NCBI GenBank assembly: GCA_036924085.1
Contig: JAVGWX010000007.1
Span: 96,742,641 to 96,806,640 of the forward strand
Origin: Ariolimax columbianus
Lineage: Eukaryota; Mollusca; Gastropoda; Stylommatophora; Arionidae
Reading direction: 5' to 3'
Length of the DNA: 64,000 bases
Shown here: piece by piece, positions 53,150 to 63,744 of the stretch
Position numbering within the stretch: position 1 is the first letter of the stretch
Layout: each line of letters opens with the position of its first letter
The notes under the pieces: generated by a model
What the model was told of the DNA's origin: nothing
Databases searched by the model: none
Seen by the model: the letters and a program-made list of their open reading frames with translations, nothing else
Translations under genes and position numbers: made by a program

Positions 53150-54515
53150 AGCGACATGGAATAGGTGGGGAAGTTGCCAAAGGATTGAAAACTGGTTAAC
53201 GGGAAGAAGCCAGAGAGCGGATATAAATAAGAAGTACTCTGATGTGAAGTAAAAAAGTGGAGTGCCACAGGGCTGTTTGGGGACCAATTTTGTTCTTGAT
53301 ATATATAAACGATTTGAACATTGATATAGGATCCATTATTGCAAAATTCGCGGATGATACAAAACTATGCGTGTCTCATCTAAAGCAGAAGTGGATATAT
53401 TGAGGTCAGATTTATAACACATGTGAGAATGGTCTGTGAGCTGGCAAATGGAGTTTAATGTAGATAAATGTACAGTCATCCACATGGGTAGATCCAATAT
53501 GGAACATAATTACAGAATAGGCGACAACAATATTAGAATAACAGAAAAGGAAAGGGACCTAGGGGTTATAATAGATCATACAGATAAAGTGAGTGAGCAA
53601 GTTCAGGTAGCAGTGAAAAAGGCAAATGCAAAGTTAGGTATGATAAAAAGAAATATTAAACATAGGAGGAAGAAAGTGATTGTCAAACTGTATAAAGGGG
53701 GATCAAGATGCTGAACAGCGCATGAGCTGCAGCGGTCAACGACCCATAGCTGTCTGCTAGCGTCAGGGCCAGCGAACAATAGCTGCCAAGACCCTTCTAC
53801 ACCTCCACGAGGTCATACTGGATAACAGGCTGCAACAGAGCAGACTGGCTAAGGAGAAGGGATGTTAGCCCGGTACTAAAAAATGCTTGCTGAAGTTGGA
53901 TGTATTGAGCCGAAAGGTGCAAATATCGCAGTCAAGTTGTAACTACGACACAACGCATTCCGTTCTCTGGACTACATTCTGCTACTTAAGCCTTTTTCGG
54001 GGGTTTGGTAAGGGGAGATTGAGAACGAACGAAGCCAAGCCAAGCCAAATTGTATAAAGCATTAGTTAGACCTAGATTGAATTACTGTGTACAGTCCTTA
54101 TCGTAGAGGAGATATAAACATGCTGAAAAGGATACAGAGAAGAGCGACAAAACTTATAGTGGGATTACAGTTATGAGGAAAGACTAAAACAAAACCGGCC
54201 TACATTGTCCAGAAAAGAAAAAGAAAAATTTAGATTGTAATAAGTTGTTCAAAGTACAACTACCTACAAGAACATGTGGGCATAGATACAAGTTAACTAA
54301 AGAAAGGTCCAGATTAGATATGAGGAAATATTTGTTTGGTCAGAAAGTGGTGAATGCTTGAAAGTAGTAGAGACAAGGACAATAAATGCATTAAAGAATA
54401 TATTGGATGCGCATTGTTTTTAGAGCAAGGAAATGTAAATGCAACTGGTTGTATACAGATTCTGCAGAATCTTCTAAACCAGTATAAAGTCGGTAAGTTA
54501 AGTTAAGTTAACTCA
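53150..54515 (+). pseudogene. CR1/L2-like LINE X, copy 4, with S1 inside
   Basis: The longest LINE X copy. It retains RT core parts: KSGVPQGC-like block, FLIYINDLNIDIG, catalytic KFADDTKLCVS (about 53342-53372), then WQMEFNVDKCTVIHMGRSNM, RDLGVIIDHTDKVSEQVQ, KKANAKLGMIKRNI. After the S1 insertion come LVRPRLNYCVQ, NMLKRIQRRATKLIVGLQ and the 3' tail AAGTTAAGTTAAGTTAAC (54494-54512). Stops and deletions throughout. Confidence 0.92.
53698..54047 (+). mobile_element. SINE S1 inserted in LINE X copy 4
   Basis: 350 bp, starts GGGGATCAAGATGCTGAACA and ends GAAGCCAAGCCAAGCC. The direct repeat AACTGTATAAAG / AATTGTATAAAG (53686-53697 and 54048-54059, one mismatch) flanks it. Removing S1 restores LINE X (VKLYKALVRP). 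Confidence 0.93.
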
Positions 54516-54639
54516 GATTCGTATCAGCTAAAACACAACTACAAGGAAAACGGTCATTCTAGTAGAACGCAGGCGCGTACTTCAAACGAATTCAAGCCCC
54601 AAACAAGATAGACTCTCATCTTAAATTAAATATACGGTA
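54516..54639. other. Spacer
   Basis: Short unique sequence between two LINE fragments. Confidence 0.4.
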
Positions 54640-55165
54640 ACATCGTGGTGCTGTCCCAACATAAAACCGAACATATCCAGTCCTACAGTGGATTCCCGCC
54701 AAATGTGGGGTTCTTGGAAATGAGAAGGCAGATGAGCTAGCAAAAGCCGGAAGTGATGGCACACAACCTCGCCATCCACAGAGCCATAAACAAGCAAACT
54801 CACTCATCAAACGATCCACGGAGACGGAATGGAGAGACCAGAACAAAGAATGCAAGCTAGAAAATGACAGCATAGAAAAACTTGGCAGAGATGGGAAGAC
54901 TAAGATGTTCAGATTCAGAACGGGACATTGTAGACCCAAGGCCCACCTCTACAGAATGGGTCTCAGAGACACCAGCACGTGCGATGGTGGAGCACTCAAG
55001 CAAACACCAGAACATATCCTGCAGGACAGTCCTACTTATACAAACCAAAGAGAGGCTGGCCGGGGGAAGCGACCGTGCTCGAAACGTTGTAGGGGACCGG
55101 TGAAGATCTAAAACACGCAGTCACCTTCGTGAACCCCAACTCAGTTAATCGAAGAAAAAGAAAGA
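54640..55165 (+). pseudogene. LINE E, RNase H end and C-terminus
   Basis: Encodes LQWIPAKCGVLGNEKADELA (last RNase H block), a linker, FRFRTGHCRPKAHLYRMGLR, the Cys/His cluster TC...ALKQTPEHILQDSPTYTNQ, and a short end followed by GAAGAAAAAGAAAGAAGAAG, the 3' tail. It matches 5490-5760. The 5' part is missing. An RNase H domain after RT places it in the Jockey/I group. Confidence 0.85.
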
Positions 55166-55928
55166 AGAAGAAAGAAGAAGGAGAAGCGGTAGAAGACACG
55201 CCACTTAATTAATATGAGATTTGTTCAAAATAATGGTCACGTTTAAGTTTTTTTTAAAATTTTGCAAGTAAAATGAAAACCACACTTCGTGAAGAATACA
55301 TGTGTAAGCGACCTTTATTCCTCATTCCTGGGGGTGGGGAGGGGGGGGGGGGGGAGAGGGAAAGGAAAATACATAAAAAATTTTTTTTTAGCTATGTTTT
55401 ACATTTTAGGAGCGACAACCACCTTACCTTGTAAACCAAGTCCCATCAAGTCGCGGGTGGTAACTGAGGCTGTTTCAATAAGCGTTTCTGTGGATGCGCG
55501 TTAGGTTCGGCCTCAGATAAGAAGGAATATTCTGAGCCGCTTCGCATACATAATTTCCCCCTCCCCCTTTCCGGTCGATACACGCCCCAATTATAGTTTA
55601 CTGTTTTGTTTTTAAAATATATTTGTCCCGCAAACATTCTGCAGCCATTTCGTTGGTAGTGTAGAAATCAAACATTGTACTTGTAATGGCGAGCTGATCT
55701 TAGGAAGTCGGCTGCGAGACTGTTATGTGAGCTTAAAGTGGTGGTTTCTAAAGCACTTTAATTTACATAATGAGACTGCCAGATGCATGCACACACTTTC
55801 CTTAGTTGACGCTTTTACAGCGTGTCGGTTGTCGTATTCTTGTCCTCATTATAACGAAGGAACAGAAGACTGCATTCGATACTGATGTCCTCATAGTGAC
55901 GAGATACTGTTGTCTTAGTTACGTAAAC
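55166..55928. other. Unique-looking region, no supported gene
   Basis: Contains a poly-G tract at about 55331-55355. A 71-codon + frame (55289-55504) spans that tract and is not credible. Nothing else recognised. Confidence 0.4.
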
Positions 55929-57010
55929 GGGGTCAAGATGCCGAGCAGTACATGGGCGCAGCGGTCAGCTGACTGCTAGCGTCAGGGCCAGCGGACCAGA
56001 GCTGTCGATCCTTCTAGACCTTCACGCGGTGATCCTGGATAACAGTCTGCAACAGAGCAGACTGGCTTAGAGGAAGAGATCGAAGAGGGAAAGCTAATCT
56101 GGTGCTAACAAATGACTGCTGAGGTCGTATGTGTCGTACCGAAAGGTGCAAATATCGCAGTCAACCTGTAAAGTACGACACTACGCATTCCATTTTCTGG
56201 ATAGCATCCTGCTACCTGCAGTCCCTCTAAGGGCATGGTGGAGGGGGGTTTGAGAACCGTCAGGGCTTGGTAGCGGGAGTTTGAGAACGTTCAGGGCATG
56301 GTAGCGAGAGTTTGAGAACGTTCAGGGCTTGGTAGCGGGAGTTTGAGAACGTTCAAGGCTTGGTAGCGGTAGTTTGAGAACGTTCAGGGCTTGGTAGCGG
56401 GAGTTTGAGAACGGTCGGGGCATGGTAGCGGGAGTTTGAGAACGTTCAGGGCTTGGTAGCGGGAGTTTGAGAACGTTCAAGGCTTGGTAGCGGTAGTTTG
56501 AGAACGTTCAGGGCATGGTAGCGAGAGTTTGAGAACGTTCAGGGCTTGGTAGCGGGAGTTTGAGAACGTTCAAGGCTTGGTAGCGGTAGTTTGAGAACGT
56601 TCAGGGCATGGTAGCGGGAGTTTGAGAACGGTCGGGGCATGGTAGCGGGAGATTAAGAACAGCCAGGGCATGGTAGCGGAAATTTGAGAACGGTCGGGGC
56701 GTGGTAGCGGGAGATTGAGAACGACCAGGGCATGGTAGCGAGAGTTTGAGAACGTCCAGGGCTTGGTAGCGGGAGTTTGAGAACGTTCAAGGCTTGGTAG
56801 CGGTAGTTTGAGAACGTTCAGGGCATGGTAGCGGGAGATTAAGAACGGCCAGGGCATGGTAGCGGAAATTTGACAACGGTCAGGGCATGGTAGCGGGAGT
56901 TTGAGAACAGTCAGGGCTTGGTAGCGGGAGATTAAGAACGGCCAGGGCATGGTAGCGGGAGTTTGAGAACAGTCAGGGCTTGATAGCGAGAGATTGAGAA
57001 CGAACGACGA
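55929..57010 (+). mobile_element. SINE S1 with 30-bp tail expansion
   Basis: Normal S1 body at 55929-56230 (GGGGTCAAGATGCCGAGCAG start). The 3' segment GGGCTTGGTAGCGGGAGTTT plus GAGAACGTTCA is then repeated about 25 times up to about 57000, ending in the normal GAGAACGAACGACGAAGAGG tail. The unit is the same one expanded in the S1 copy at 37024-37704. Confidence 0.93.
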
Positions 57011-57299
57011 AGAGGAAGAATAAGTAATGTAAATAAGTATGGTCCAGATATGGTAGTAGCTTCGACTTAACTGTGTTTTAGTCACTGTTTCCTGGAAATA
57101 TGGTGACGTCAACTTGATGCTGTTAGTCTCGGTGTGTTCTTAATTGTTGCACTTTTTGATAAACTGTTTAAACAATAATATCCTATGTGATACAGAGTAG
57201 TTATTCTAAAGAAACTTGGTAATATTACAATGGGCAACTAAAAGGGACAAGACGCAAAAGACATTTTTTTCAGAAAGAAGAAATCTACATTACAGGATA
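57011..57299. other. Spacer, no feature seen
   Basis: AT-rich unique sequence. Confidence 0.4.
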
Positions 57300-58140
57300 T
57301 GTTGTTTTTTTTCTTCTTCGTTCATTCTTAGATCAATCTCTTAGCTTTTCTTACAAAGGGCACTGTTGTCTGTAAGACTTTTATCTGCGTACAGCTTTTG
57401 TCTCATATCTGTCTCGCGGCCCAACATTGTTCTCGTTCTCTCTAGTTCTGTGTGAGCCTGCAGCTTTGTGGGATGTGTTCCGCGGTCATGGTATGCTCCC
57501 CACATGGACACCTGTCATCTGTTCCAATTCTCATTTTGTTGTAAAGATGACCCTTGAGTCTGTTATGCGTGGATCCTTGTTTCTCAGTCTGATGATGACG
57601 ACTTGTTGTTATTTAGTTAAATCATAGTAGCTGTCTTCTTTTCGGAAATCGGGGCGTTGATCAACCCATTTCCCCTGAAGTTGGCTTTAAGTTGGTCTTA
57701 GCCTCATTACACGTGATGCTCGGGTCTGTTTGTGGGGATGCTTCTCCACACTTTGCTAGTTTGTCTACAGCTTCATTGCCTTCAATATTGCAGTGGGATG
57801 GGGTCCACTGTATGACCAACCGTGGGTGGTCTGCCGAGAGCTGTGTCAGGGAGAACATACAATTACATTGCTCGAGATCTTTATCTTTGTGTTGTAGCGC
57901 TGCTAATACTGACGCGGCATCAGTCAGGAATACTATGTTTTCTTGGTGGATATCTTTATTTTGGATTAAAAGCACGGCTGCGGCCTTCGGTGCCACTGCT
58001 TCCGCGCAGGAGTTATTGGAGTATTTTATTCTGTTCTTTGTCTATAATAAACTCCGCCACCTCAATTGGGTGTGGCTTTGTTAGCTCAGTCATCTGTAAA
58101 TTTCCATGTTTCTTATGGGTATACTCTTCCGTGATAATTT
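57300..58140 (-). pseudogene. RNase H LINE fragment, copy 2
   Basis: The reverse strand encodes much of an RNase H domain: VAEFIIDKEQ region, APKAAAVLLIQNK, FLTDAASVLAALQHKDKDLE (conserved Asp), IQWTPSHCNIEGNEAVDKLA (His and Asp of the last block). With frameshifts, LKGHLYNKMRIGTDDRCPCG and EHTMTAEHIPQSC follow. Same layout as 16447-17030. 5' RT missing. Confidence 0.85.
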
Positions 58141-58795
58141 TCCTTTCAAAATCTTTCTGCGTTTCAATCTTTTTTTCCATTTATGGTTTCTACAATCTCA
58201 AATGGTTTTTCCTTTTTTCTATGGTAGAATTTGGAATGTTTGTTTTAGGTCTGTAAGAGACTGCCTGGCTTATGGTTGAGTCTGCTCGGGCCGATTCTTT
58301 TGTTGTTGATTTGAAGTGGTTTCTCTTTAATTTCCCTCTCCTCATGCGATTTATCCTGCCCATATATATTATATGAGAAATGGAAAGTCGTAGCACACTG
58401 TGACAGCAGGAAGTGTTTCTTTCTACTAACAGATCGACATAAGGAAGACGGAGAGCGGTGATTCCGGACAGTTTGACATCACATCACAGTGAGCTGTCTT
58501 AACGGAATTCATAAATATCAATAAAGACAATACCCCAGGCCAGTTGGCCGGATGTTGATCAACAACATTACTTCAATGGCTTCAATAATACCACATCTAC
58601 ATCAGCAACGACATTCAAGTTCCAGGTTTACGATTCCAATATCATGCATGGTGATAACAACTTCATCTGTCTTAGCATCATCATAATGTCACCTCTAATA
58701 TCAAATAATATCTTCCCAATAAATGTTACACAATATCATTTTACATACTAAGATAAAGAAAATAAAACTGTCAAAGGACATTTTTCCCATTTCTG
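58141..58795. other. No recognisable feature
   Basis: Unique-looking AT-rich spacer. Confidence 0.45.
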
Positions 58796-58829
58796 GGGGG
58801 GGGGGGGGGGGGGGGGAAGGGGGGGGGGT
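58796..58829 (+). repeat. Poly-G tract
   Basis: About 20 G, AA, then 9 G. A strong G-quadruplex candidate just upstream of the SINE S4 tail. Confidence 0.9.
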
Positions 58830-58839
58830 AGTCGAGGGG

Positions 58840-59012
58840 TTTTGAAGGCTGAGGACTACAGACCGCTTCGCCACATCGTGTGCTGGCTATGTTTGTTTAT
58901 TTTACCCCCAACAGAAAAACAACATATGCCATACCAGGGATTCGAACCACTGCCCTCCTTGTCGGCAGGTAGGCCTCGAAACCATTCGGCCACGCGCTCC
59001 TCGCTCCATTTA
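58840..59012 (-). mobile_element. tRNA-derived SINE S4
   Basis: In minus orientation A-box TGGCCGAATGG (58982-58992) and B-box GGTTCGAATCC (58938-58948), 33 bp apart, a canonical tRNA arrangement. The head looks like a tRNA of the Ser/Leu type (GTGGCCGAATGGTT). The sequence continues beyond the tRNA-like 3' end with ATGGCATATGTTG and a body, so a SINE is more likely than a functional tRNA gene. Only one copy in the window. Confidence 0.65.
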
Positions 59013-59044
59013 CGTACTATCACTGTCAAATCAATGTACATGAC

Positions 59045-59240
59045 CATCTCGCTCAGACTATCACCATCTCGCTCAGACTTTCACCTTGTCGCTCAGACTT
59101 TCACCATCTCGCTCAGACTTTCACCATCTCGCTCAGACTATCACCATCTCGCTCAGACTATCACCATCTCGCTCAGACTATCACCATCTCGCTCAATCAC
59201 CATGTCGCCTAGACTTTCACCATGTCGCTCAGACTTTCAT
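59045..59240. repeat. Minisatellite, 20-bp unit
   Basis: About 10 copies of TCACCATCTCGCTCAGACTW. It starts about 35 bp 5' of the S4 head. Confidence 0.95.
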
Positions 59241-59384
59241 CAGAAGATATCTCCGACGAATATTTTATACAGGTGGCTTGATGAAACAATAAACATAGGT
59301 TTGTGTGCGTCAGAGTACACGACATCAACACATACAACTAGAAGTATAAAAATGAATGTAGATATGAATATCGTCAGGAGATAA

Positions 59385-60248
59385 CCTAATAATACAAAGG
59401 CTGCATAATAGCCTAATAATAAAAAGGCTGCATAATAGCCTAATAAGAAAAAGACTATATAATAGCCTAATTATAAAAAGGCTGCATTTTAGCCTAATCA
59501 TAAAAAGGCTGCATAATAGTCTAATTATAAAAAAGCTGCATAATAGCCCAATTATACAATAGCCGAGTTATAAAAAAGCTGCATAATAGCCTAATAATAA
59601 AAAGGATGCATGATATCCTAATAATAAAAAGGCTGCATAATAGCCTGAAAATACAAATGCTGCATAATAGCCTAATAATAAAAAGGCTGCATAATAGCCT
59701 AATAAGAAAAAGACTATATAATAGCCTAATTATAAAAAGGCTGCATTTTAGCCTAATCATAAAAAGGCTGCAAAATAGCCTAATTATAAAAAAGCTGCAT
59801 AATAGCCCAATTATACAATAGCCGAGTTATAAAAAAGCTGCATAATAGCCTAATAATAAAAAGGATGCATGATATCCTAATTACAAAAAGGCTGCATAAT
59901 AGCCTGAAAATACAAATGCTGCATAATAGCCTAATAATAAAAAGGCTGCACAATAGCCTGATAATACAAAGGCTGCATAATAGCCCGATAATAAAAAGGC
60001 TGCATAATAGCCTAATAATAAAAAGGATGCATGATATCCTAATAACAAAAAGGCTGCATAATAGCCTGAAAATACAAATGCTGCATAATAGCCTAATAAT
60101 AAAAAGGCTGCACAATAGCCTGATAATACAAAGGCTGCATAATAGCCCGATAATAAAAAGGCTGCATAATAGCCTAATAATAAAAAGACTGCATAATAGC
60201 CTAATAATAAAAAGGCTGCATAATAGCCTGATAATAAAAAGGACGCGT
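59385..60248. repeat. Minisatellite, 27-bp unit with higher-order structure
   Basis: About 32 copies of CTAATAATAAAAAGGCTGCA plus TAATAGC. The variants GATGCATGATATCC, CTGAAAATACAAATGC and AATTATACAATAGCCGAG recur in the same order. A 162-bp (6-unit) block at about 59865-60026 is repeated at 60027-60188, and a larger block (about 259 bp) repeats 59606 onward at 59865. All frames open; none are genes. Confidence 0.96.
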
Positions 60249-60765
60249 CATAGATCTCCATATTTGATACAGAAATGAATGAGTAAATGGCAAGTTATCA
60301 TTGGGAAAGGAAGAATAAGCAGATTAGTTGACTACTCGTATGTGAGCTGAATTCTCCTCGTCTGTCAGTTTATATCAGTCAAGGTTTATGAGTATCTTGT
60401 CTTAACAAAACACGCATACTAAACCAGATGCAAGTTCAGTTAGCCTAGCTAGTCTGAGTCATTACAACATTACCGCTCATTGGTCAGATCTGTAAGTTTC
60501 AGAAACACAAATATATACTGTGCCTCAAATATAATCAAATCTGCCCAGCGCGTGATCCTGAATGATGCGGGAGAACAAGGCAGACAATCCACGTCTGTCA
60601 ATGTTCGTCCTTAGTCTGAGTGGCATTTCAATAGAACAGAATAAGAGAACACAACTGTTCATGAAACGTGTCTACCATTAACCATGCGAATTGTTATGTT
60701 CTATTCCTGATTAATCCTCTCAACAACCACCATCGCTTGTTTGCCTGGTAATGCATGCACTAAAT
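60249..60765. other. No recognisable feature
   Basis: Unique-looking spacer. Confidence 0.45.
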
Positions 60766-60769
60766 CACC

Positions 60770-61510
60770 CAAGTGGTTCCTAGGGAAAACATAATAGGAC
60801 CATCGTTTTCTTTCTTGCATATTGAAGCAACTAGTTTAGTTAGTGATATCAATGATATCCACAACCGCACAGGTTCCCCAATTGCCAGCCACTTCAATGG
60901 TCCTGAGCACCGAGGTAAGGCTGACCTTAGTGTCACTGGTCTAGTTTCTTGCTTCTCTGGCGATCGTCATTGATTCGCCCTTGAGAATAGACTTATCTCC
61001 AGCTTAGGTTGTCTTCAACCACATGGCATTAATATCTTCCATACCTTTTCTTAAAATAATTTACTGTCCCCCATCTATTTGCCTTCCTTTACGCTGCCTC
61101 TCTCTCCTCTTTCTTATATCAGTCTCCGCCCCCCCCCCCCCACTCATTATATAAATTGATCTCTTCGCCCACCCCCCTTTTTCAGGCTTATATCACTTTC
61201 TTTTTGTTCCCCCCACTTGATCACTATTTTGCCTTTTCCATATTTGGCCACCACTGGCTTATCCGGCCCTTTCTCCCTCACTTCTTACGCTCTCTTTGCC
61301 ACCTTTTTTGACCGCTGTCCTTCATAAGCAGTCGAGCTTCCGACCCAACCAGTCGCGACGACAGACACTATATATCAGATGTAGCCCATTTTTTTTAATG
61401 TATTGATTTGCTAGTTCAGCTTTATTGTTATTTGTTGTCCCTGATGAAGGCCTATTGGTCGTAACTTAGGTTTTGTTTGTGTTCTCGTTTCGGTATCTGA
61501 CAATACCCAT
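60770..61510 (+). pseudogene. Penelope-like retroelement 3' remnant (GIY-YIG end)
   Basis: 60773-60970 encodes SLVSDINDIHNRTGSPIASH, FNGPEHRGKADLSVTGLVSC. After a frameshift the sequence continues as ALENRLISSLGCLQPHGINI. The order xHFxxxxH..., then E-x-x-L-I...L-x-PxGIN resembles the C-terminal GIY-YIG endonuclease part of Penelope-like elements. A pyrimidine-rich untranslated part (61040-61340) follows, then CCCTGATGAAGGCCTATTGG, shared with 19230-19335. Assignment is from motif memory only. Confidence 0.5.
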
Positions 61511-61654
61511 TTATCAATTTTGATTAAACTTAACTTTAATCAACGTTAAACATTTTTTAAATTTATTTTTTCCCCGTTTAGCATAGTAGCCAATTTCAGT
61601 CATGACTGACTATATGATGATATGACTTGAAGTGAGTGTTGTTGTTTGTCAATG

Positions 61655-61828
61655 TCCACAATGAGTAGGTTACTCTTTTGTGCGCCCTGAAAAGGACGTT
61701 AAGTGGTGGGTTGCAGTAGCTTTCATCACATCCCGAGCGTGCTGATGAAGGTGGACTATTATCCTCCAAGTGGTTGTGCTATGCTTGACTTCATCTGCGC
61801 GTCACTCTCTACTACGGGGGAACTTGAA
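61655..61828 (+). mobile_element. Dispersed repeat S5, 5' part
   Basis: Starts AATGTCCACAATGAGTAGGT. It carries GTAGCTTTCATCACATCCCG, GTGCTATGCTTGACTTCATC and then stops at CTACGGGGG. Confidence 0.8.
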
Positions 61829-61874
61829 GTGGTAAACATAAAATATGAATACTTAGCTTTTGTTGTCCCTCTCC

Positions 61875-62157
61875 TTGCGCCGTTTTCTTTTTACTTCTCT
61901 GTGTTGTGGCTTCACTTCTGTGTGTTATGGCTTCACTTCTGTGTTGTCCTTTCCCTTCTCTGTGTTGTCCATTCCCTTCTCTGTGTTATGGCTTCACTTC
62001 TGTGTTGTCCTTTCCCTTCTCTGTGCTGTCCCTTCCCTTCTCTGTGTTGTGGCTTCACTTCTGTGTGTTATGGCTTCACTTCTGTGTTGTCCTTTCCCTT
62101 CTCTGTGTTGTCCTTTCCCTTCTCTGTGTTGTCCCTTATCTTCTCTGTGTTGCTAGA
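61875..62157. repeat. Minisatellite, 17-21-bp unit
   Basis: Repeats of CTTCTCTGTGTTGTCCTTTCC alternating with GTGTTATGGCTTCACTTCT. A block of about 100 bp is duplicated (about 61912-62010 versus 62045-62110), so the array has higher-order structure. It abuts LINE F at its 3' end. Confidence 0.92.
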
Positions 62158-62745
62158 GCGTGTTTCACCAAGCGTGAGCTGGGCCTTCAGGGTACATCTC
62201 CACCTGGATCAGTCTGCAGCTTCGTTTTCCCAGGATTCCAGACTCCAGCCCAGCGCCTTCATATCACACTTGCACACATCTTTGAACCTCAACTGTGGTC
62301 GGTCGCCGGTTCTATTGCCATCCACCAACTGTCCATAGAGGATATCTTTGTGAATGCATCCATTTTACATGCGACGAACATGACCATCGCTGTCTAGCGA
62401 GAGTGTACATGCTTGGGAGACCTGTGCGAGAGTGTACATGCTTGGGAGACCGGTGCGAGAGTGTACATGCTTGGGAGACCGGTGCGAGAGTGTACATGCT
62501 TGGGAGACCGGTGCGAGAGTGTACATGCTTGGGAGACCGGTGCGAGAGTGTACATGCTTGGGAGACCGGTGCGAGAGTGTACATGCTTGGGAGACCGGTG
62601 CGAGAGTGTACATGCTTAGGAGACCGGTGCGAGAGTGTACATGCTTGGGAGACCGTTGCGAGAGTGTACTTCTGAATTTGTCACTCTATCGCTTCATCTA
62701 ATTTCAAGAATGTTTCGCGTGCAACCTTGCCGACAGAGCTGGCTT
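62158..62745 (-). pseudogene. LINE F C-terminal part, copy 2, with internal array
   Basis: The reverse strand, from high to low coordinates: CTRNILEIR-x-SDRVTNSEV, then the 28-bp array, then SHVKWM and a KISSM region (counterpart of KDILYGEL), then KDVCKCDMKALGWSLESWEN with DRSRWR. The order matches the LINE B protein (RRIFHIRWQDRVTD, the MPSIHALL motif, WAGHLVRM, KLLYGEL). Frames broken. Confidence 0.82.
62400..62665. repeat. 28-bp minisatellite inside LINE F
   Basis: About 9 copies of GAGAGTGTACATGCTTGGGA plus GACCGGTGC (28-29 bp). The minus strand reads RTGLPSMYTLA in one unit, the LINE motif that follows the VTNSEVLS segment. The array lies exactly where one copy of this motif belongs. 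Confidence 0.95.
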
Positions 62746-62884
62746 GCTAAGACTGGGATTACAGCGTATCAGGGTTCGAAATCACAAAAGAAGAGACACA
62801 AATCCGTGCGTGGTTAGTTCCTGGTACCTCCGCTCCTCTAGTCGATCCGGCTGTAAATGGATACCTGACGTATGAGTTGGGGAA

Positions 62885-63002
62885 GGTGTAAACAGCAAGG
62901 AAGTGAACTGGCCACCACACCTCACATAGGCTGCGGGAACTGGCCACTACACCTCACATAGGCTGCAGGAATTGGCCACCACACCTCACATAGGCTGCGG
63001 TT
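62885..63002. repeat. Short repeat, 31-bp unit
   Basis: Three copies of AACTGGCCACCACACCTCAC plus ATAGGCTGCGG. Confidence 0.92.
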
Positions 63003-63059
63003 TACTACATAAGTGTTATCTTCATCCCTGACGGCAATTTTTGTCATGGGACTGACCTT

Positions 63060-63235
63060 GACCTTGTTTGGCATATGTCCATGTCTCGCTACCATATAGG
63101 AGTGATCCTGACAACATATGCATTGTAAACTATGGCCTTGATTTTAATTGTCAGTTTCCGGTTTTACCAAACACACATTGTGAGACAGCAAATGTCACGG
63201 CAACTTTGTCAATTTCTGGGTCTAGAGCAGAGGCG
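63060..63235 (-). pseudogene. LINE F middle fragment
   Basis: The reverse strand encodes NRKLTIKIKAIVYNAYVVRI followed by a diverged TLLYGSETW block. This is the LTxKTKxxVYxAC region just upstream of the part at 62158-62745, so both probably belong to one broken copy. Confidence 0.65.
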
Positions 63236-63744
63236 CCAAACATGTCCCCACCTCCCACAACACCACACTCTCTCTCTCGCATACCAATTGAGCTCTACTA
63301 GATAGTGCCGACAAAACGGAAATGATACCGCCAAATCTCTGATCGTGCACGTGGACATGTAAAGATAGTGTCGGTACCTACTTTGATAATGAGAAACTGA
63401 AAGCAAGGCCATATCTTTTCTGCGATAGGAAGTCTCTGAGATCAATTGATGTTGCTTTGTCTTTAGCATCGGTATGGGAAAGTGATCATGGGAGGGAGTA
63501 GGGATGGATGGTAGGTACATTTCTATAGGAAAATGTTGAGGTGCACAGTTGGCCTTGTGAAGTGTGTTAAGTATAAATCAGCCAGTCCCACGTCTGGGCT
63601 TGTAGATGGTGTGCACGTTTTCATGTATAAGAGCTGACATTTGTAAAAATATTGTATACGTATAAAGTAGTTTGCCGTTGCTTTCTGTACGTGGTTCATT
63701 ATATATGTAAAACTAAATTCCAGAACGTTATTTTTTAAAGATGT
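63236..63744. other. Spacer within the LINE F region
   Basis: Not alignable by eye to the LINE; either an insertion or an unrelated spacer. No gene. Confidence 0.4.
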
